Shown: piece after piece, positions 35,680 to 44,800 of the stretch | How the letters are laid out: each line of letters starts with the position of its first letter | Numbering within the stretch: the stretch's first letter is position 1 | Assembly: GCF_003602095.1 (NCBI RefSeq) | Contig: NZ_RAHH01000018.1 | Span: forward strand, 57,618-121,617 | Direction: 5' to 3' | Source of the DNA: Rahnella woolbedingensis | GTDB lineage: Bacteria > Pseudomonadota > Gammaproteobacteria > Enterobacterales > Enterobacteriaceae | DNA: 64,000 nucleotides | Notes under the pieces: generated by a model | Databases searched by the model: none | Told to the model about the DNA's origin: nothing | Seen by the model: only the letters and a program-made list of their open reading frames with translations | Translations under genes and position numbers: made by a program

Positions 35680-37521
35680 ATGAACAATGACGAACGCTAT
35701 TATCGGGAAGAATTAGACTATTTACGACAACTGGCAAAAATGTTGGCGATAGAAAATCCGCATTTAAAATCGTTTCTGGAAAGTAAAGATTCAGAACATG
35801 AAATAGAAAGGTTATTTGAAGCTTTTTCAATTTTATCAGGTCATGTGAGAACTCGAATTGAAGATTCATTTCCGGAAATAACACATCCCCTGCTTCACAA
35901 CTTATGGCCGAATTATTTACGCCCAACGCCTTCAATGACAATTATCGAATATGTGCCCGATGTAGACGAAATCACTATGCCTGTCGTGATCAATAAAGGA
36001 ATGTTTTTACAAAGTGATCCGGTTCAGGCTGAGTCCGTAAATCAAAAGGATAAAATAGTCAGGCGTTCTCTGCCGACTTGCACATTCACCCTGAGTCGCG
36101 ATGTCTGGCTGATGCCTTTGCATATTGATACGATTAACGCTCAGAGCAGTCTTAAAAATAGCAAAATGGACATTACTATTTCTATCAGTCGCCTGACTGA
36201 TCTTAACACTCTGGATCTTAATAAACTTCGATTCTGGCTAAACGGGGAAGATGAGTATACGCGTTATCAGTTGTATCTCTGGTTATCGGTCAATACTGTT
36301 AAATTAGAACTACTCGTGGGTAAATATAATATACCGCAACCTGACATGGTCATTTCAGCGGCAGGTTTTGAAAGAAGCGATGCGCTCTTACCATATCCTG
36401 AAAACAGCAGCGACGGATTTAGAATATTACAAGAGTATTTATGCTATCCAGATAGTTTTATGTTTTTTGACATAGCAGGAAGCCGTAATCTTCCGCTTAA
36501 AGTATTCGCTGAAAAGTTTACGTTAAGAATTCATTTCAACACTCCCTTCCCGCCCGACCTTAATATCAGGAATACCACCTTACGCCTGCACTGTTCTCCT
36601 GCCGTGAATACTTTCCCACATGAAAGTAAAAGGCTCAACAGAAATGAAGGTGTCAAAAGTCATCCTGTATTATTCAACACCCGCCATCAGGAATATTATG
36701 ATATTTTTTCTATTTCCCATGTCAAAAACAAAATACGGTCAGGGGATAAACGTAAAGGTAAAACCGGAAAATCACCTGAGCAGTATTACCAGGCACTGAA
36801 CAACATTCGCGGAAGAGCTCGCGTTACCGGAGAAAACGACCCGATTTATTATCATTTGCGTCAGTTACCGTCGCTTTTGCATAACCGGTTTGATCATCGT
36901 ATTTCATTCGTCCATGCGGATGGCCGCCCCGCTTCTTTACCAGAGTCAGGTAAAAAGAGAGAAGAAATCACGCTCTCAATGATTTGTACCAACAGGGAAA
37001 TACCTGAGTTTCTCAGAACTGGCGATATTAACTGCACAACGGAGATTAATCCGGCAGTGATTTCTTTCACAAATATCACCCGTCCGACCTTCCCCTTACC
37101 GCCGGTAACGGCAGAGCAACAGCATTGGTCTTTGCTTTCCAGCATGAATCTCAGCTATCTGACGTTGCTGGATGTTGAAGGGATCCGGCAGGTCATACGC
37201 GACTTCGATTTATCGGGTATTTACCACCCGAATCTGGCAGGGATTTCAGCTAAAAAACTGGAGGCCATTGAAAGGATTGATACACAACCGCTCGATCTGC
37301 TGTTCAAAAGGATCCCGGTGCGCGGCAGCCATTCAACATTGTTTATGCAACCGTCAGTATTTTCCTGCACCGGCGAAATGTATTTACTCGGGACGGTTCT
37401 GTCGTACGTTTTCGCGATGTATTCCAGTGAAAATAGCTTTCATATGCTCAAAATGGTGGTTCTTGATACGCAAGAATGTTTCGAGTGGGAAGCCAGAAAG
37501 GGACAACACAAGCTGATGTAG
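35680..37521 (+). CDS. tssF: Type VI baseplate protein TssF, orphan
   Basis: A 613-residue protein of the TssF/ImpG/VasA family, which forms the baseplate wedge with TssG, TssE and TssK. The N-terminus YYREELDYLRQLAKMLAIENPHLKSFL and the H(P/T)LLHNLWPNYLRPTPSMTIIEY block are diagnostic, and the length is that of a full TssF. GGGAG lies 8 nt before the ATG at 35680; an upstream in-frame ATG at 35581 has no support. No tssG, tssE, tssK or sheath genes are near, so it is either a leftover of a larger cluster or a second copy serving a system elsewhere. Confidence 0.9.
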   Translation: MNNDERYYREELDYLRQLAKMLAIENPHLKSFLESKDSEHEIERLFEAFSILSGHVRTRIEDSFPEITHPLLHNLWPNYLRPTPSMTIIEYVPDVDEITMPVVINKGMFLQSDPVQAESVNQKDKIVRRSLPTCTFTLSRDVWLMPLHIDTINAQSSLKNSKMDITISISRLTDLNTLDLNKLRFWLNGEDEYTRYQLYLWLSVNTVKLELLVGKYNIPQPDMVISAAGFERSDALLPYPENSSDGFRILQEYLCYPDSFMFFDIAGSRNLPLKVFAEKFTLRIHFNTPFPPDLNIRNTTLRLHCSPAVNTFPHESKRLNRNEGVKSHPVLFNTRHQEYYDIFSISHVKNKIRSGDKRKGKTGKSPEQYYQALNNIRGRARVTGENDPIYYHLRQLPSLLHNRFDHRISFVHADGRPASLPESGKKREEITLSMICTNREIPEFLRTGDINCTTEINPAVISFTNITRPTFPLPPVTAEQQHWSLLSSMNLSYLTLLDVEGIRQVIRDFDLSGIYHPNLAGISAKKLEAIERIDTQPLDLLFKRIPVRGSHSTLFMQPSVFSCTGEMYLLGTVLSYVFAMYSSENSFHMLKMVVLDTQECFEWEARKGQHKLM

Positions 37522-37945
37522 CAGAAATGATTTGAAGAAGGCCCCTGCCTGCGGCAACGATTTATAGCTGGAGCTGGAGCGCAGAATGCTTTCTAAGCTG
37601 CCTGTCCGGCAGTGAACCTGTTGGCATTTCAGGTTTACCCTTTGAACTGCAAAAGATTATGCCTTTTTACGCACAGAGATCTTCTTTTTCTGATGGTCAA
37701 TTCGACAATTTAAAATCAATGCGTTAACGATGGCAATAAATGAGGTTGATCACTGAGTAATCATTAACACTCCCACACTTCTCTTCTTCGCACAGCAGAG
37801 AATCATGATCACATTTGCGGGTAAACCCTCCGAATTATTCAAACATGGCATAAAGCGCTTGGTTCGAAAACTGTTTAGCGTCCTATACTTATTCCCAATT
37901 ACGTAAGCTTTTAACTTTCTTATAAGAAAACGAAAAGGAATGACT
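37522..37945. other. Region after tssF: possible gene remnant, then curA promoter
   Basis: No complete gene. A frame free of stops runs from about 37540 to the TAA at 37726-37728, reading ...YSWSWSAECFLSCLSGSEP... to ...FDNLKSMR, without a usable start; it may be the tail of a lost gene but matches nothing I know. TATACT at 37884-37889 may be the -10 of curA, with an AAAAGGA ribosome site before 37946. Confidence 0.4.
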
Positions 37946-38983
37946 ATGCCTCAGTTACAGTCTGAAAACCGCCGCATCGTGCTGGCTTCACGTCCTCACG
38001 GTAAACCTGTCGATGACAATTTCCGTCTGGAAAAGGCTCCGTTACCGCAAGCTAAAGACGGGCAGTTATTGCTGCGCACCGTGTGGCTTTCGCTCGACCC
38101 TTATATGCGCGGACGCATGAGCGATGCGCCCTCCTACGCCGCGCCGGTACAAATCGGTGAAGTGATGACCGGTGGCGCGGTTTCGCGCGTTGTGGAATCT
38201 AAAAGCGCGGATTTCAAAGCCGGTGATTTAGTGGTCGGCAGCACCGGCTGGCAGGATTATTCCGTTGCCGATGCCAAAGCGGTGAAGAAGCTGGAAGGCG
38301 CGGCACTGAAACAGCCCTCTCTGGCGCTGGGCGTTTTAGGTATGCCGGGCTTCACAGCCTTCATGGGCCTGCTGGATATCGGTGAACCGAAACCGGGCGA
38401 AACGCTGGTGGTGGCGGCAGCAACCGGTCCGGTCGGTTCGCTGGTCGGGCAGATTGGTAAAATCAAAGGCTGTCGCGTGGTAGGTATCGCGGGCGGCGAA
38501 GAAAAATGCCGTTACGCGGTAGAGCATTTCGGGTTCGATGAATGTCTGGATCACCGCGCGCCGGATCTGGATAAACGCCTGAAAGCGGCCTGTCCGGACG
38601 GTATCGACGTGTATTTCGAAAACGTCGGTGGCGCGGTATTTGACGCCGTGCTGCCTCTGCTTAACACCAAAGCGCGTATTCCGGTGTGCGGACTGGTTTC
38701 GCAGTACAACGCCACCGGACTCAAAGACGGACAAGATCGCCTGTCGCTGCTGACCGGGACTATCCTGAAGAAACGCATGCGCGTGCAGGGCTTCATTATC
38801 TTTGATGATTACGGCCATCGTTATCCGGAGTTTGCAAAACAGATGAGCGAATGGTTTGAAGCCGGAAAAATCAAATTCCGCGAAGATATTGTGGAAGGTC
38901 TGGAGAGCGCCCCGCAGGCGTTCTTTGGTCTGCTTGAGGGTAAAAACTTTGGCAAACTGGTCGTTCGTGTCGGGCAGGACTGA
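37946..38983 (+). CDS. curA: NADPH-dependent curcumin/enone reductase CurA
   Basis: A 345-residue medium-chain reductase, identical in length to E. coli CurA (YncB). It reduces carbon-carbon double bonds of curcumin and related enones. Family blocks: LSLDPYMRGRMSD, LGMPGFTAFMGLLDIG, the NADPH motif AAATGPVGSLVGQIGK, and CGLVSQYNAT. The second ATG at 37946 is chosen because AAAAGGA lies 6 nt before it; the ATG at 37940 would overlap the ribosome site. It opens a plus-strand group with DJ-1 and ybhB-like genes. Confidence 0.93.
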   Translation: MPQLQSENRRIVLASRPHGKPVDDNFRLEKAPLPQAKDGQLLLRTVWLSLDPYMRGRMSDAPSYAAPVQIGEVMTGGAVSRVVESKSADFKAGDLVVGSTGWQDYSVADAKAVKKLEGAALKQPSLALGVLGMPGFTAFMGLLDIGEPKPGETLVVAAATGPVGSLVGQIGKIKGCRVVGIAGGEEKCRYAVEHFGFDECLDHRAPDLDKRLKAACPDGIDVYFENVGGAVFDAVLPLLNTKARIPVCGLVSQYNATGLKDGQDRLSLLTGTILKKRMRVQGFIIFDDYGHRYPEFAKQMSEWFEAGKIKFREDIVEGLESAPQAFFGLLEGKNFGKLVVRVGQD

Positions 38984-39023
38984 TCCCTGAAACATCGGCC
39001 CGGATGCGTCCACAGGAGGTAAC

Positions 39024-39716
39024 ATGAAATTACTGATTGTATTGACATCACACGATAAACTCGGCGAAACCGGCAAGAAAACGGGCTTCTGGCTCGAAGA
39101 ATTCACCGCACCCTATTATGAGTTTCTGGATGCGGGCGCTGAACTGACGCTGGCTTCGCCCAAAGGCGGGCAACCGCCGCTGGATCCGAAAAGCTCTGAG
39201 CCGGATGCCCAGACGGAAACCACTGCGCGTTTTCACAAAGATGACGAAGCCAGACAGGCACTGGCGCATACCGTGAAACTCAGTGAGGTCAGCGCGGATG
39301 ACTTTGATGCTGTCTTCTATCCCGGCGGTCACGGGCCGTTATGGGATCTGGCAGAGGATGCGCATTCTGTCGCGCTGATCGAAGCGTTCTGGAAGGCAGA
39401 TAAACCGGTTTCTGCCGTGTGTCATGCACCGGGCGTTCTGCGCAATGTCCTGATTGATGGCACGCCGCTGGTCAAAGACAAACGTGTGACCGGGTTTAGT
39501 AACAGCGAAGAAGACGCCGTCGGCCTGACCGATATCGTGCCCTTTCTGGTCGAGGATGAGCTGAAGAAAAACGGCGGCGATTACAGCAAAGCCGCCGACT
39601 GGCGTCCTTATGCCGTCACCGACGGCAAGCTGATTACCGGCCAGAATCCGGCGTCTTCCAAAACAGTCGCCCAGGCCTTGCTGAAAATGCTGGGCGGGGC
39701 CGAAATCAGCAAGTAA
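39024..39716 (+). CDS. DJ-1/PfpI-family protein (class I amidotransferase-like)
   Basis: A 230-residue single-domain protein. The nucleophile elbow is AVCHAPGVL with C133 followed by H134, and the acidic partner is in the ETGKKTGFWLEEF segment (E26 region). This set is typical of Hsp31-like glyoxalase III/deglycase relatives of DJ-1. AGGAGG lies close before the start. It lies 40 bp after curA and 37 bp before the ybhB-like gene, so they are likely one operon for handling reactive carbonyl or electrophilic compounds (inference). Confidence 0.85.
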   Translation: MKLLIVLTSHDKLGETGKKTGFWLEEFTAPYYEFLDAGAELTLASPKGGQPPLDPKSSEPDAQTETTARFHKDDEARQALAHTVKLSEVSADDFDAVFYPGGHGPLWDLAEDAHSVALIEAFWKADKPVSAVCHAPGVLRNVLIDGTPLVKDKRVTGFSNSEEDAVGLTDIVPFLVEDELKKNGGDYSKAADWRPYAVTDGKLITGQNPASSKTVAQALLKMLGGAEISK

Positions 39717-39753
39717 TCTGACGGGCATCCCTTTACCAAAAGATGAGGATTTT

Positions 39754-40236
39754 ATGGCATTTACACTGACCAGTAATGATTTGCGCGATGGCGACAAAAT
39801 GCCGGAAACGCAGGTTTTTAACGGCATGGGCTACAACGGCGACAATTTGTCACCGCATCTGGCTTGGTCCGGCGCACCGGAAGGCACCAAAAGTTTTGTG
39901 ATTACCGTTTACGACCCCGATGCACCGACCGGTTCCGGCTGGTGGCACTGGGGCGTAGCGAATATTCCGGCTGACGTTACCGAATTGGCGCAAGGCGCAG
40001 GCTCCGGTAAAGGCGGTTTACCTGCCGGTGCCGTACAGACCCGCACCGACTTTGGCAAAGCCGGTTATGGCGGTGCAGCCCCTCCGCAGGGCGAACACCA
40101 TCACTATCATTTCACCGTCTACGCCATCGATACAGAAACGCTGGAAGTGGATGAAAATGCCAGCGGCGCTTATCTCGGCTTCAATGTGCATTTCCATACT
40201 CTCGGCAAAGCATCACTGACAGTGATATACAGCTGA
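39754..40236 (+). CDS. ybhB: PEBP/Raf kinase inhibitor-like protein YbhB
   Basis: A 160-residue phosphatidylethanolamine-binding-protein fold. It shows the family anion pocket: VYDPDAPTGSGWWHWGVANIP and the later GEHHHYHFTVYAID. The length equals E. coli YbhB (158) and the next gene is ybhC, as in E. coli, although YbcL-type paralogues look similar. The ligand is unknown. It is followed by a good terminator. Confidence 0.88.
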   Translation: MAFTLTSNDLRDGDKMPETQVFNGMGYNGDNLSPHLAWSGAPEGTKSFVITVYDPDAPTGSGWWHWGVANIPADVTELAQGAGSGKGGLPAGAVQTRTDFGKAGYGGAAPPQGEHHHYHFTVYAIDTETLEVDENASGAYLGFNVHFHTLGKASLTVIYS

Positions 40237-40263
40237 TTCCTGTGGTATAAAAGACGCAGAAAA

Positions 40264-40296
40264 GGTGGTCAGTTTTTACTGGCCACCGTTTTTTTA
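40264..40296 (+). terminator. Terminator after ybhB
   Basis: GGTGGTCAGT and ACTGGCCACC pair over TTTT (one G-U pair), followed by GTTTTTTTA. Confidence 0.85.
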
Positions 40297-40358
40297 TTGC
40301 GGCGATGACCGCAACATTGAAAAAAAGAACAATCTTCTTCATCAAGGAGTCAGTCACA

Positions 40359-41639
40359 GTGAAAATTTCCACCCTGTCGCGCGCGTGCGCTATGTTGTCT
40401 GCCAGCCTGATCCTGGCGGCATGTAGCAGCAGCCATCAAGGCTTGTCCAGCCAGGTTGCTCCGGGCACCGCGTCACTGCCCGTGTTATCTGCGGACGAAG
40501 CGGCCAACTTTACAGCGAAAAATTATCTGGCCTTTGGCGGCCCTTCTTTGCAGGTTCAGCAGCAGGGCTGGTTCCCTAAACTGGCAAGCACTGACGGCGC
40601 GAAAACCGACTTCGTGGTCGGCCCGCAGTTAGGCATCGACGGTGCAGCTTACGCGAACGTTCAGCAGGCAGTGAATGCCGCGCTGGCAGTGCGTAATCAC
40701 GGCGAACGTATCTTCATTAAAATTCTGCCGGGCACCTACAACGGCGCGGTCTACATTCCTGCTGGCGCACCGCCGATCACCCTGTTCGGTGCCGGCAACA
40801 GCTCCGCTGACGTGACCCTGGCACAAGGCCTGGAAGCTTCCGTCGCGCCAGCCGTTTACCGTTCAACCGTCAGTCCTGCCGGGCAGTTCCTGCCAGGTGA
40901 CCGCGCGTACTACATGTTCCAGAACTGTGCGACTCAGACCGCTGAAACCATCGGCACCGGTTGTACCGCGACCGTCTGGTCACAGAGCAGCAGCCTGCAA
41001 TTGCAGAATCTGACCATTGGTAATTCCCTGCTTGATACCGTGGATGGCGGCGATCACTCCGCTGTGGCACTTCGTACCGACGGAGATAACATCATTCTGG
41101 ATAACGTGCGCCTGATTGGCCGCCAGAATACCTTTATGGCCAATACCGCCAATATCCATAATCAGACTGACAACAGCCGCTACAGCCGTGTTTACGTGCA
41201 TAACAGCCTGATCGTCGGTGATGTGGATTACGTGTTTGGTCGCGCCAATGCGGTATTCGATCACGTTGAATTCCACACCATCAGCAGCCGTGGCGTGAAA
41301 CAGGCGTCCGTATTTGCGCCAAATACCCCGGCAACTGCGCCTTACGGCTTCCTGGTCATTGACAGTAACCTGACCGGTGACCGTGGTTTCGAGCAGGCCG
41401 CTAAAGCGAAAATGGGCCGTACGTGGGATGCGAGCGATGCCAGCAGCCAGCTGGTGATCCGCGACAGCAGCTTCGATAACAGCTACGACCAGCTGCACCC
41501 GTGGGGCAATTCAGTCTTCTCCGGCCAACCTTTTGCGGGTAACGTGCCGAAAGATGAGAAACAACAGCGTAATCTGAACGACACCAACTTCAACCGCCTG
41601 TGGCAGTACAACAACGTGCTGACACAGCCAGCGAAGTAA
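40359..41639 (+). CDS. ybhC: Outer-membrane lipoprotein of the pectinesterase family, YbhC
   Basis: A 426-residue lipoprotein (427 in E. coli YbhC). The GTG start at 40359 has AAGGAG 9 nt upstream. The signal sequence ends in the lipobox L19-A-A-C22. The rest is a right-handed beta-helix of the CE8 pectin methylesterase family, with the DVDYVFGRANAVFD active-site segment and the RQNTF and GRTWD segments. In E. coli YbhC hydrolyses acyl-CoA rather than pectin. It is followed by a strong bidirectional terminator. Confidence 0.92.
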   Translation: MKISTLSRACAMLSASLILAACSSSHQGLSSQVAPGTASLPVLSADEAANFTAKNYLAFGGPSLQVQQQGWFPKLASTDGAKTDFVVGPQLGIDGAAYANVQQAVNAALAVRNHGERIFIKILPGTYNGAVYIPAGAPPITLFGAGNSSADVTLAQGLEASVAPAVYRSTVSPAGQFLPGDRAYYMFQNCATQTAETIGTGCTATVWSQSSSLQLQNLTIGNSLLDTVDGGDHSAVALRTDGDNIILDNVRLIGRQNTFMANTANIHNQTDNSRYSRVYVHNSLIVGDVDYVFGRANAVFDHVEFHTISSRGVKQASVFAPNTPATAPYGFLVIDSNLTGDRGFEQAAKAKMGRTWDASDASSQLVIRDSSFDNSYDQLHPWGNSVFSGQPFAGNVPKDEKQQRNLNDTNFNRLWQYNNVLTQPAK

Positions 41640-41668
41640 TTTCGTCTGACGTGGTGATTTAACGTCAT

Positions 41669-41712
41669 AAAAAACCGCCGGGGTGCAGTTCAGAACTCCG
41701 GCGGTTTTTTTT
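41669..41712. terminator. Bidirectional terminator between ybhC and MCP gene
   Basis: AAAACCGCCGG (41671-41681) and CCGGCGGTTTT (41698-41708) form an 11-bp stem, with an A run on the left and eight T residues on the right. Confidence 0.9.
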
Positions 41713-41741
41713 CGTTTTGAGAATGTCGGGCAGAGTAAAGG

Positions 41742-43253
41742 TTACAGCGCTTCGTTGCCCAGACGGAATACCGACACGGTGCGCTCCAGGTTCACCGCCT
41801 GTTCATCGAGTGATGCCGCCGCGCTGGCCGACTGCTGGACCAGCGCAGAGTTTTGCTGCGTCACGGTATCCATTTCTGCCACCGCCAGCGCAATCTGACT
41901 GATGCCACGGCTCTGCTCGTCAGAAGCCGAGGCTATCTCATGAATGATCTGCGTGACGTGGCGGACTGAGCCGACAATCTCTTCCATCGTGTCACCGGCT
42001 CTGGCAACCAGCTGCGAACCATTGTTAACGTTGGCGACCGATTTGCCGATCAGCCCTTCAATCTCTTTCGCTGCCTGACCGCTGCGTTGTGCAAGGCTGC
42101 GGACTTCACTGGCGACGACGGCGAATCCGCGCCCCTGCTCGCCCGCCCTCGCTGCTTCGACGGCTGCATTCAGCGCCAGAATGTTGGTCTGGAAAGCGAT
42201 GCTGTTGATGACGGTGGTGATTTCAGAAATCTGTTTCGAGCTGACTGTAATCTCTTTCATCACACCGACGACATCCGCCACCAGTTTTCCACCGCGTGCG
42301 GCGGTGCTGGCCGCATCCGACGCCAGCTGGCTGGCCTGCGTGGCGTTATCGGCATTCTGTTTCACCGTAGAAGTCAGCTGCTCCATGCTCGCCGCCGTTT
42401 GCCCGAGCGCGGCGGCCTGCTCCTCCGTGCGCGCCGACAGGTCAATATTGCCTGCGGCAATTTCGCCTGAAGCGCGCGTCACCTGCATCACCCCTTCGCG
42501 GATATCGCCAATAATGCCGTGCAGGTTCTGATTCATGGTTTCGATAGCGCGGCTCAGTTGCCCGACTTCGTCAAAACTGTGGCTGGAGGCATGAGTTGAT
42601 AAATCCCCGGCGGCGATGCGCTCGGCAGTTTGCAGCGTCCGGCGCAGCGGCAGTGTCAGCTGCCGGGTCATACGCCACGATATCAGCGCGCCGGCAATAA
42701 TGGTCGCCACAATAATCACCAGCATCTCAGAAATAGTACGACTCACTTCATGGTGCAGACTGGTCATCTCGTGATTGAGGAGAGTGTTGGAGGCAGAAGT
42801 CAGCGCGAGCCCGGCGGCGGCCAGCTGAGCACTTATCTGCTGCGTATCACTGCCTGCGGGCGGATTGAGCGTATGCTGCCAGCTTTCGCGATAACGAAGG
42901 ATGTTATCCGGCATCGCATCCACTAATGTCTGGTCACCGCTGGCCCAGGAATGTGCGGCGACATCGGTGCGGACGGTTTCAAGTTTATCCAGTGCCTGAC
43001 GGTTTTCTTCAACAAATTTGGGGTCTTTGCTGGCCATATACGAAAGCCGGGAAAACTTAGCCTCATTCAGCAAGTCGTTCATGTTTTTTAGCAGCGTGGA
43101 TTTTTCGGCGCGTTCATTAATGCTGGTGAGATGGCAGATGCCGGATACGGCGATTGATGATCCCAACAGCAGCACCAGCGCAAAGCCTGCGCCAAGCTTA
43201 CTGGCGATGGTGGCATGGCGAACCTGGCCAGCGATCCCTGAAAGTACATTCAT
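41742..43253 (-). CDS. Methyl-accepting chemotaxis protein
   Basis: A 503-residue receptor. TM1 spans about residues 22-42 and TM2 about 182-202, with a periplasmic domain of about 140 residues between them. A HAMP domain follows, then a cytoplasmic signalling hairpin containing the conserved tip AFQTNILALNAAVEAARAGEQGRGFAVVASEVRSLAQRS. The tail ends in FRLGNEAL and lacks the NWETF pentapeptide that recruits CheR, so it probably depends on other receptors for adaptation. The start at 43253 has GGGAGAAGAAA before it; the longer open frame is unsupported. Confidence 0.92.
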   Translation of the reverse strand: MNVLSGIAGQVRHATIASKLGAGFALVLLLGSSIAVSGICHLTSINERAEKSTLLKNMNDLLNEAKFSRLSYMASKDPKFVEENRQALDKLETVRTDVAAHSWASGDQTLVDAMPDNILRYRESWQHTLNPPAGSDTQQISAQLAAAGLALTSASNTLLNHEMTSLHHEVSRTISEMLVIIVATIIAGALISWRMTRQLTLPLRRTLQTAERIAAGDLSTHASSHSFDEVGQLSRAIETMNQNLHGIIGDIREGVMQVTRASGEIAAGNIDLSARTEEQAAALGQTAASMEQLTSTVKQNADNATQASQLASDAASTAARGGKLVADVVGVMKEITVSSKQISEITTVINSIAFQTNILALNAAVEAARAGEQGRGFAVVASEVRSLAQRSGQAAKEIEGLIGKSVANVNNGSQLVARAGDTMEEIVGSVRHVTQIIHEIASASDEQSRGISQIALAVAEMDTVTQQNSALVQQSASAAASLDEQAVNLERTVSVFRLGNEAL

Positions 43254-43402
43254 TTTCTTCTCCCTGATTTCCAAAAGGACTGATTCTCAAGCGGCATATG
43301 CCACGAGAATGAGTGAAATACGGGAGAGTTATCGACCAGTGGGGAATAACATTTAGCAGAAAATGCAATTATTCTTAACTATCTGTAATACGCATTTGGA
43401 AA

Positions 43403-43429
43403 TAAAAAAGCCCCTTATTACAGGAGCTT
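43403..43429 (-). terminator. Terminator after pgl
   Basis: On the minus strand AAGCTCCT-6 nt-AGGGGCTT pairs with one U-G, followed by TTTTTATT. Confidence 0.65.
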
Positions 43430-43505
43430 GATCATAATATCGCGACGGGATTATTGCTAAGCCGAAAAGTAAACGTTAGAAAAACTGACCAGTCACTCTG
43501 AGTGA

Positions 43506-44504
43506 TTAATTAATTTCCAGAATGCTTACCCACATCGGGCCTTTGCCCACCGGGTAGGTTTTGAGTGTCGTCAGCTGACCGTTTGCCGGGTCAATTTTCG
43601 CTACTTCAATCGCATCAGATTTCTGACCGGCAGTGATCACGAACTGGCCGGAATGGTCGATATTGAAACCGCGCGGCTGCGTCTGAGTGGCGTGATGCCC
43701 GACCAGCTCCAGTTCACTGCCATCCGCGGAGACGGTCAGGATCGAAATCAGGCTGGCGGTGCGGTCTGAAGCGTAGAGGTATTTACCGTCTGGCGTAATG
43801 TGCAAATCGGCTGCCCAGCAGGTGCCGGAAAAATCATCCGGCATAATGCCCAGTGCCTGCACCTGACGATATTCACCGCTGGCGACGTCTTTCTGGTAAA
43901 CATCCACACTGCTGTTCAGCTCGTTGACACAGTAGGCAAAATGATGATTCGGATGGAACGCCATGTGGCGCGGACCGGCACCTTCCACGGTTTTCAGCTC
44001 AGCAGAAGCATGCGGCGTTGCCTCACCTTTCACGCTGAAATCGAACTGGCGGATGCGGTCTTCTTTCAGCGCCGGGATCATCAGCAGATGGTTGGTCGGA
44101 TCAATATTGGCAGAATGCGGCGCCTGAATATTTTCCAGAACCTGCACCGGTGCCAGCGCGTGGCCTTTTTCATTCAAAGGATGAATGCTGACATTGTTGA
44201 AGCTGTAAGAAGCCGAGAACACAAAACGCCCTTGCAGATCGATGCCCAGATGCGTGGGACTGCCCGGTAATGGCGCCATCGCGCCTTCTTCCAGTTTACC
44301 TTCACTGTCAACGTGGTAAGTCAGCACGCCAAACTCAGGGCGAACGCCGACATACAAACGATGCCCATCAGGATGAACAACCATCGGCTGCACCTGTCCC
44401 GGAACTTCCACCGTTTGCAGCAGGCTCAGCTCACCATTGTCCGCCAGACGAAAAGCGTGGATTTGCTGGCTCTCAGGGCTGGCAACGTAGACAACTTGCT
44501 TCAT
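43506..44504 (-). CDS. pgl: 6-phosphogluconolactonase
   Basis: A 332-residue seven-bladed beta-propeller lactonase of the YbhE type, which hydrolyses 6-phosphogluconolactone in the pentose phosphate pathway. It matches E. coli Pgl (331): [58 protein letters not shown] and [12 protein letters not shown]. The ATG at 44504 has AAGGAG 5 nt upstream; a GTG one codon earlier is less likely. An ERIC element lies just upstream. Confidence 0.96.
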   Translation of the reverse strand: MKQVVYVASPESQQIHAFRLADNGELSLLQTVEVPGQVQPMVVHPDGHRLYVGVRPEFGVLTYHVDSEGKLEEGAMAPLPGSPTHLGIDLQGRFVFSASYSFNNVSIHPLNEKGHALAPVQVLENIQAPHSANIDPTNHLLMIPALKEDRIRQFDFSVKGEATPHASAELKTVEGAGPRHMAFHPNHHFAYCVNELNSSVDVYQKDVASGEYRQVQALGIMPDDFSGTCWAADLHITPDGKYLYASDRTASLISILTVSADGSELELVGHHATQTQPRGFNIDHSGQFVITAGQKSDAIEVAKIDPANGQLTTLKTYPVGKGPMWVSILEIN

Positions 44505-44535
44505 CACATCTCCTTATTAAGAATCAAATAGTTGT

Positions 44536-44662
44536 AATACCCAAAATAGTTCGAGTTGCAGGAAGGCGGCAAACGAGAGAATCCCGATGAGCTTACTAAA
44601 GTAAGTGATTCGGGTGAGCGAGCGCAGCCAACGCATCTGCAACTTGAAATATGCCGGGTATT
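44536..44662. repeat. ERIC element (127 bp)
   Basis: A near-consensus ERIC: ends AATACCC/GGGTATT, the CAAAATAGTTCGAGTTGCAG block, the AATCCCGATGAGCT and AAGTAAGTGATTCGGG blocks (the classical ERIC primer region), and the AACTTGAAATATG end. It sits between divergent pgl and ybhA. Confidence 0.93.
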
Positions 44663-44800
44663 GAGCGTAGCTCAGGTTAACACGATTCCCCAACGCTCTG
44701 GCGGCACCTTTAGTGCCGGATACCCAGTTTAATTAGCAGGCTAAAAAAGGTAATATGGCGATAATTTCTCCGATCCTCCTTCAATTACGACGGACTGCTC

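Noticed and set aside
40305..40358. Longer N-terminus for ybhC from an ATG at 40305
   Set aside because: It would put charged residues before the signal sequence and overlaps the terminator of ybhB; the GTG at 40359 has a proper AAGGAG site.
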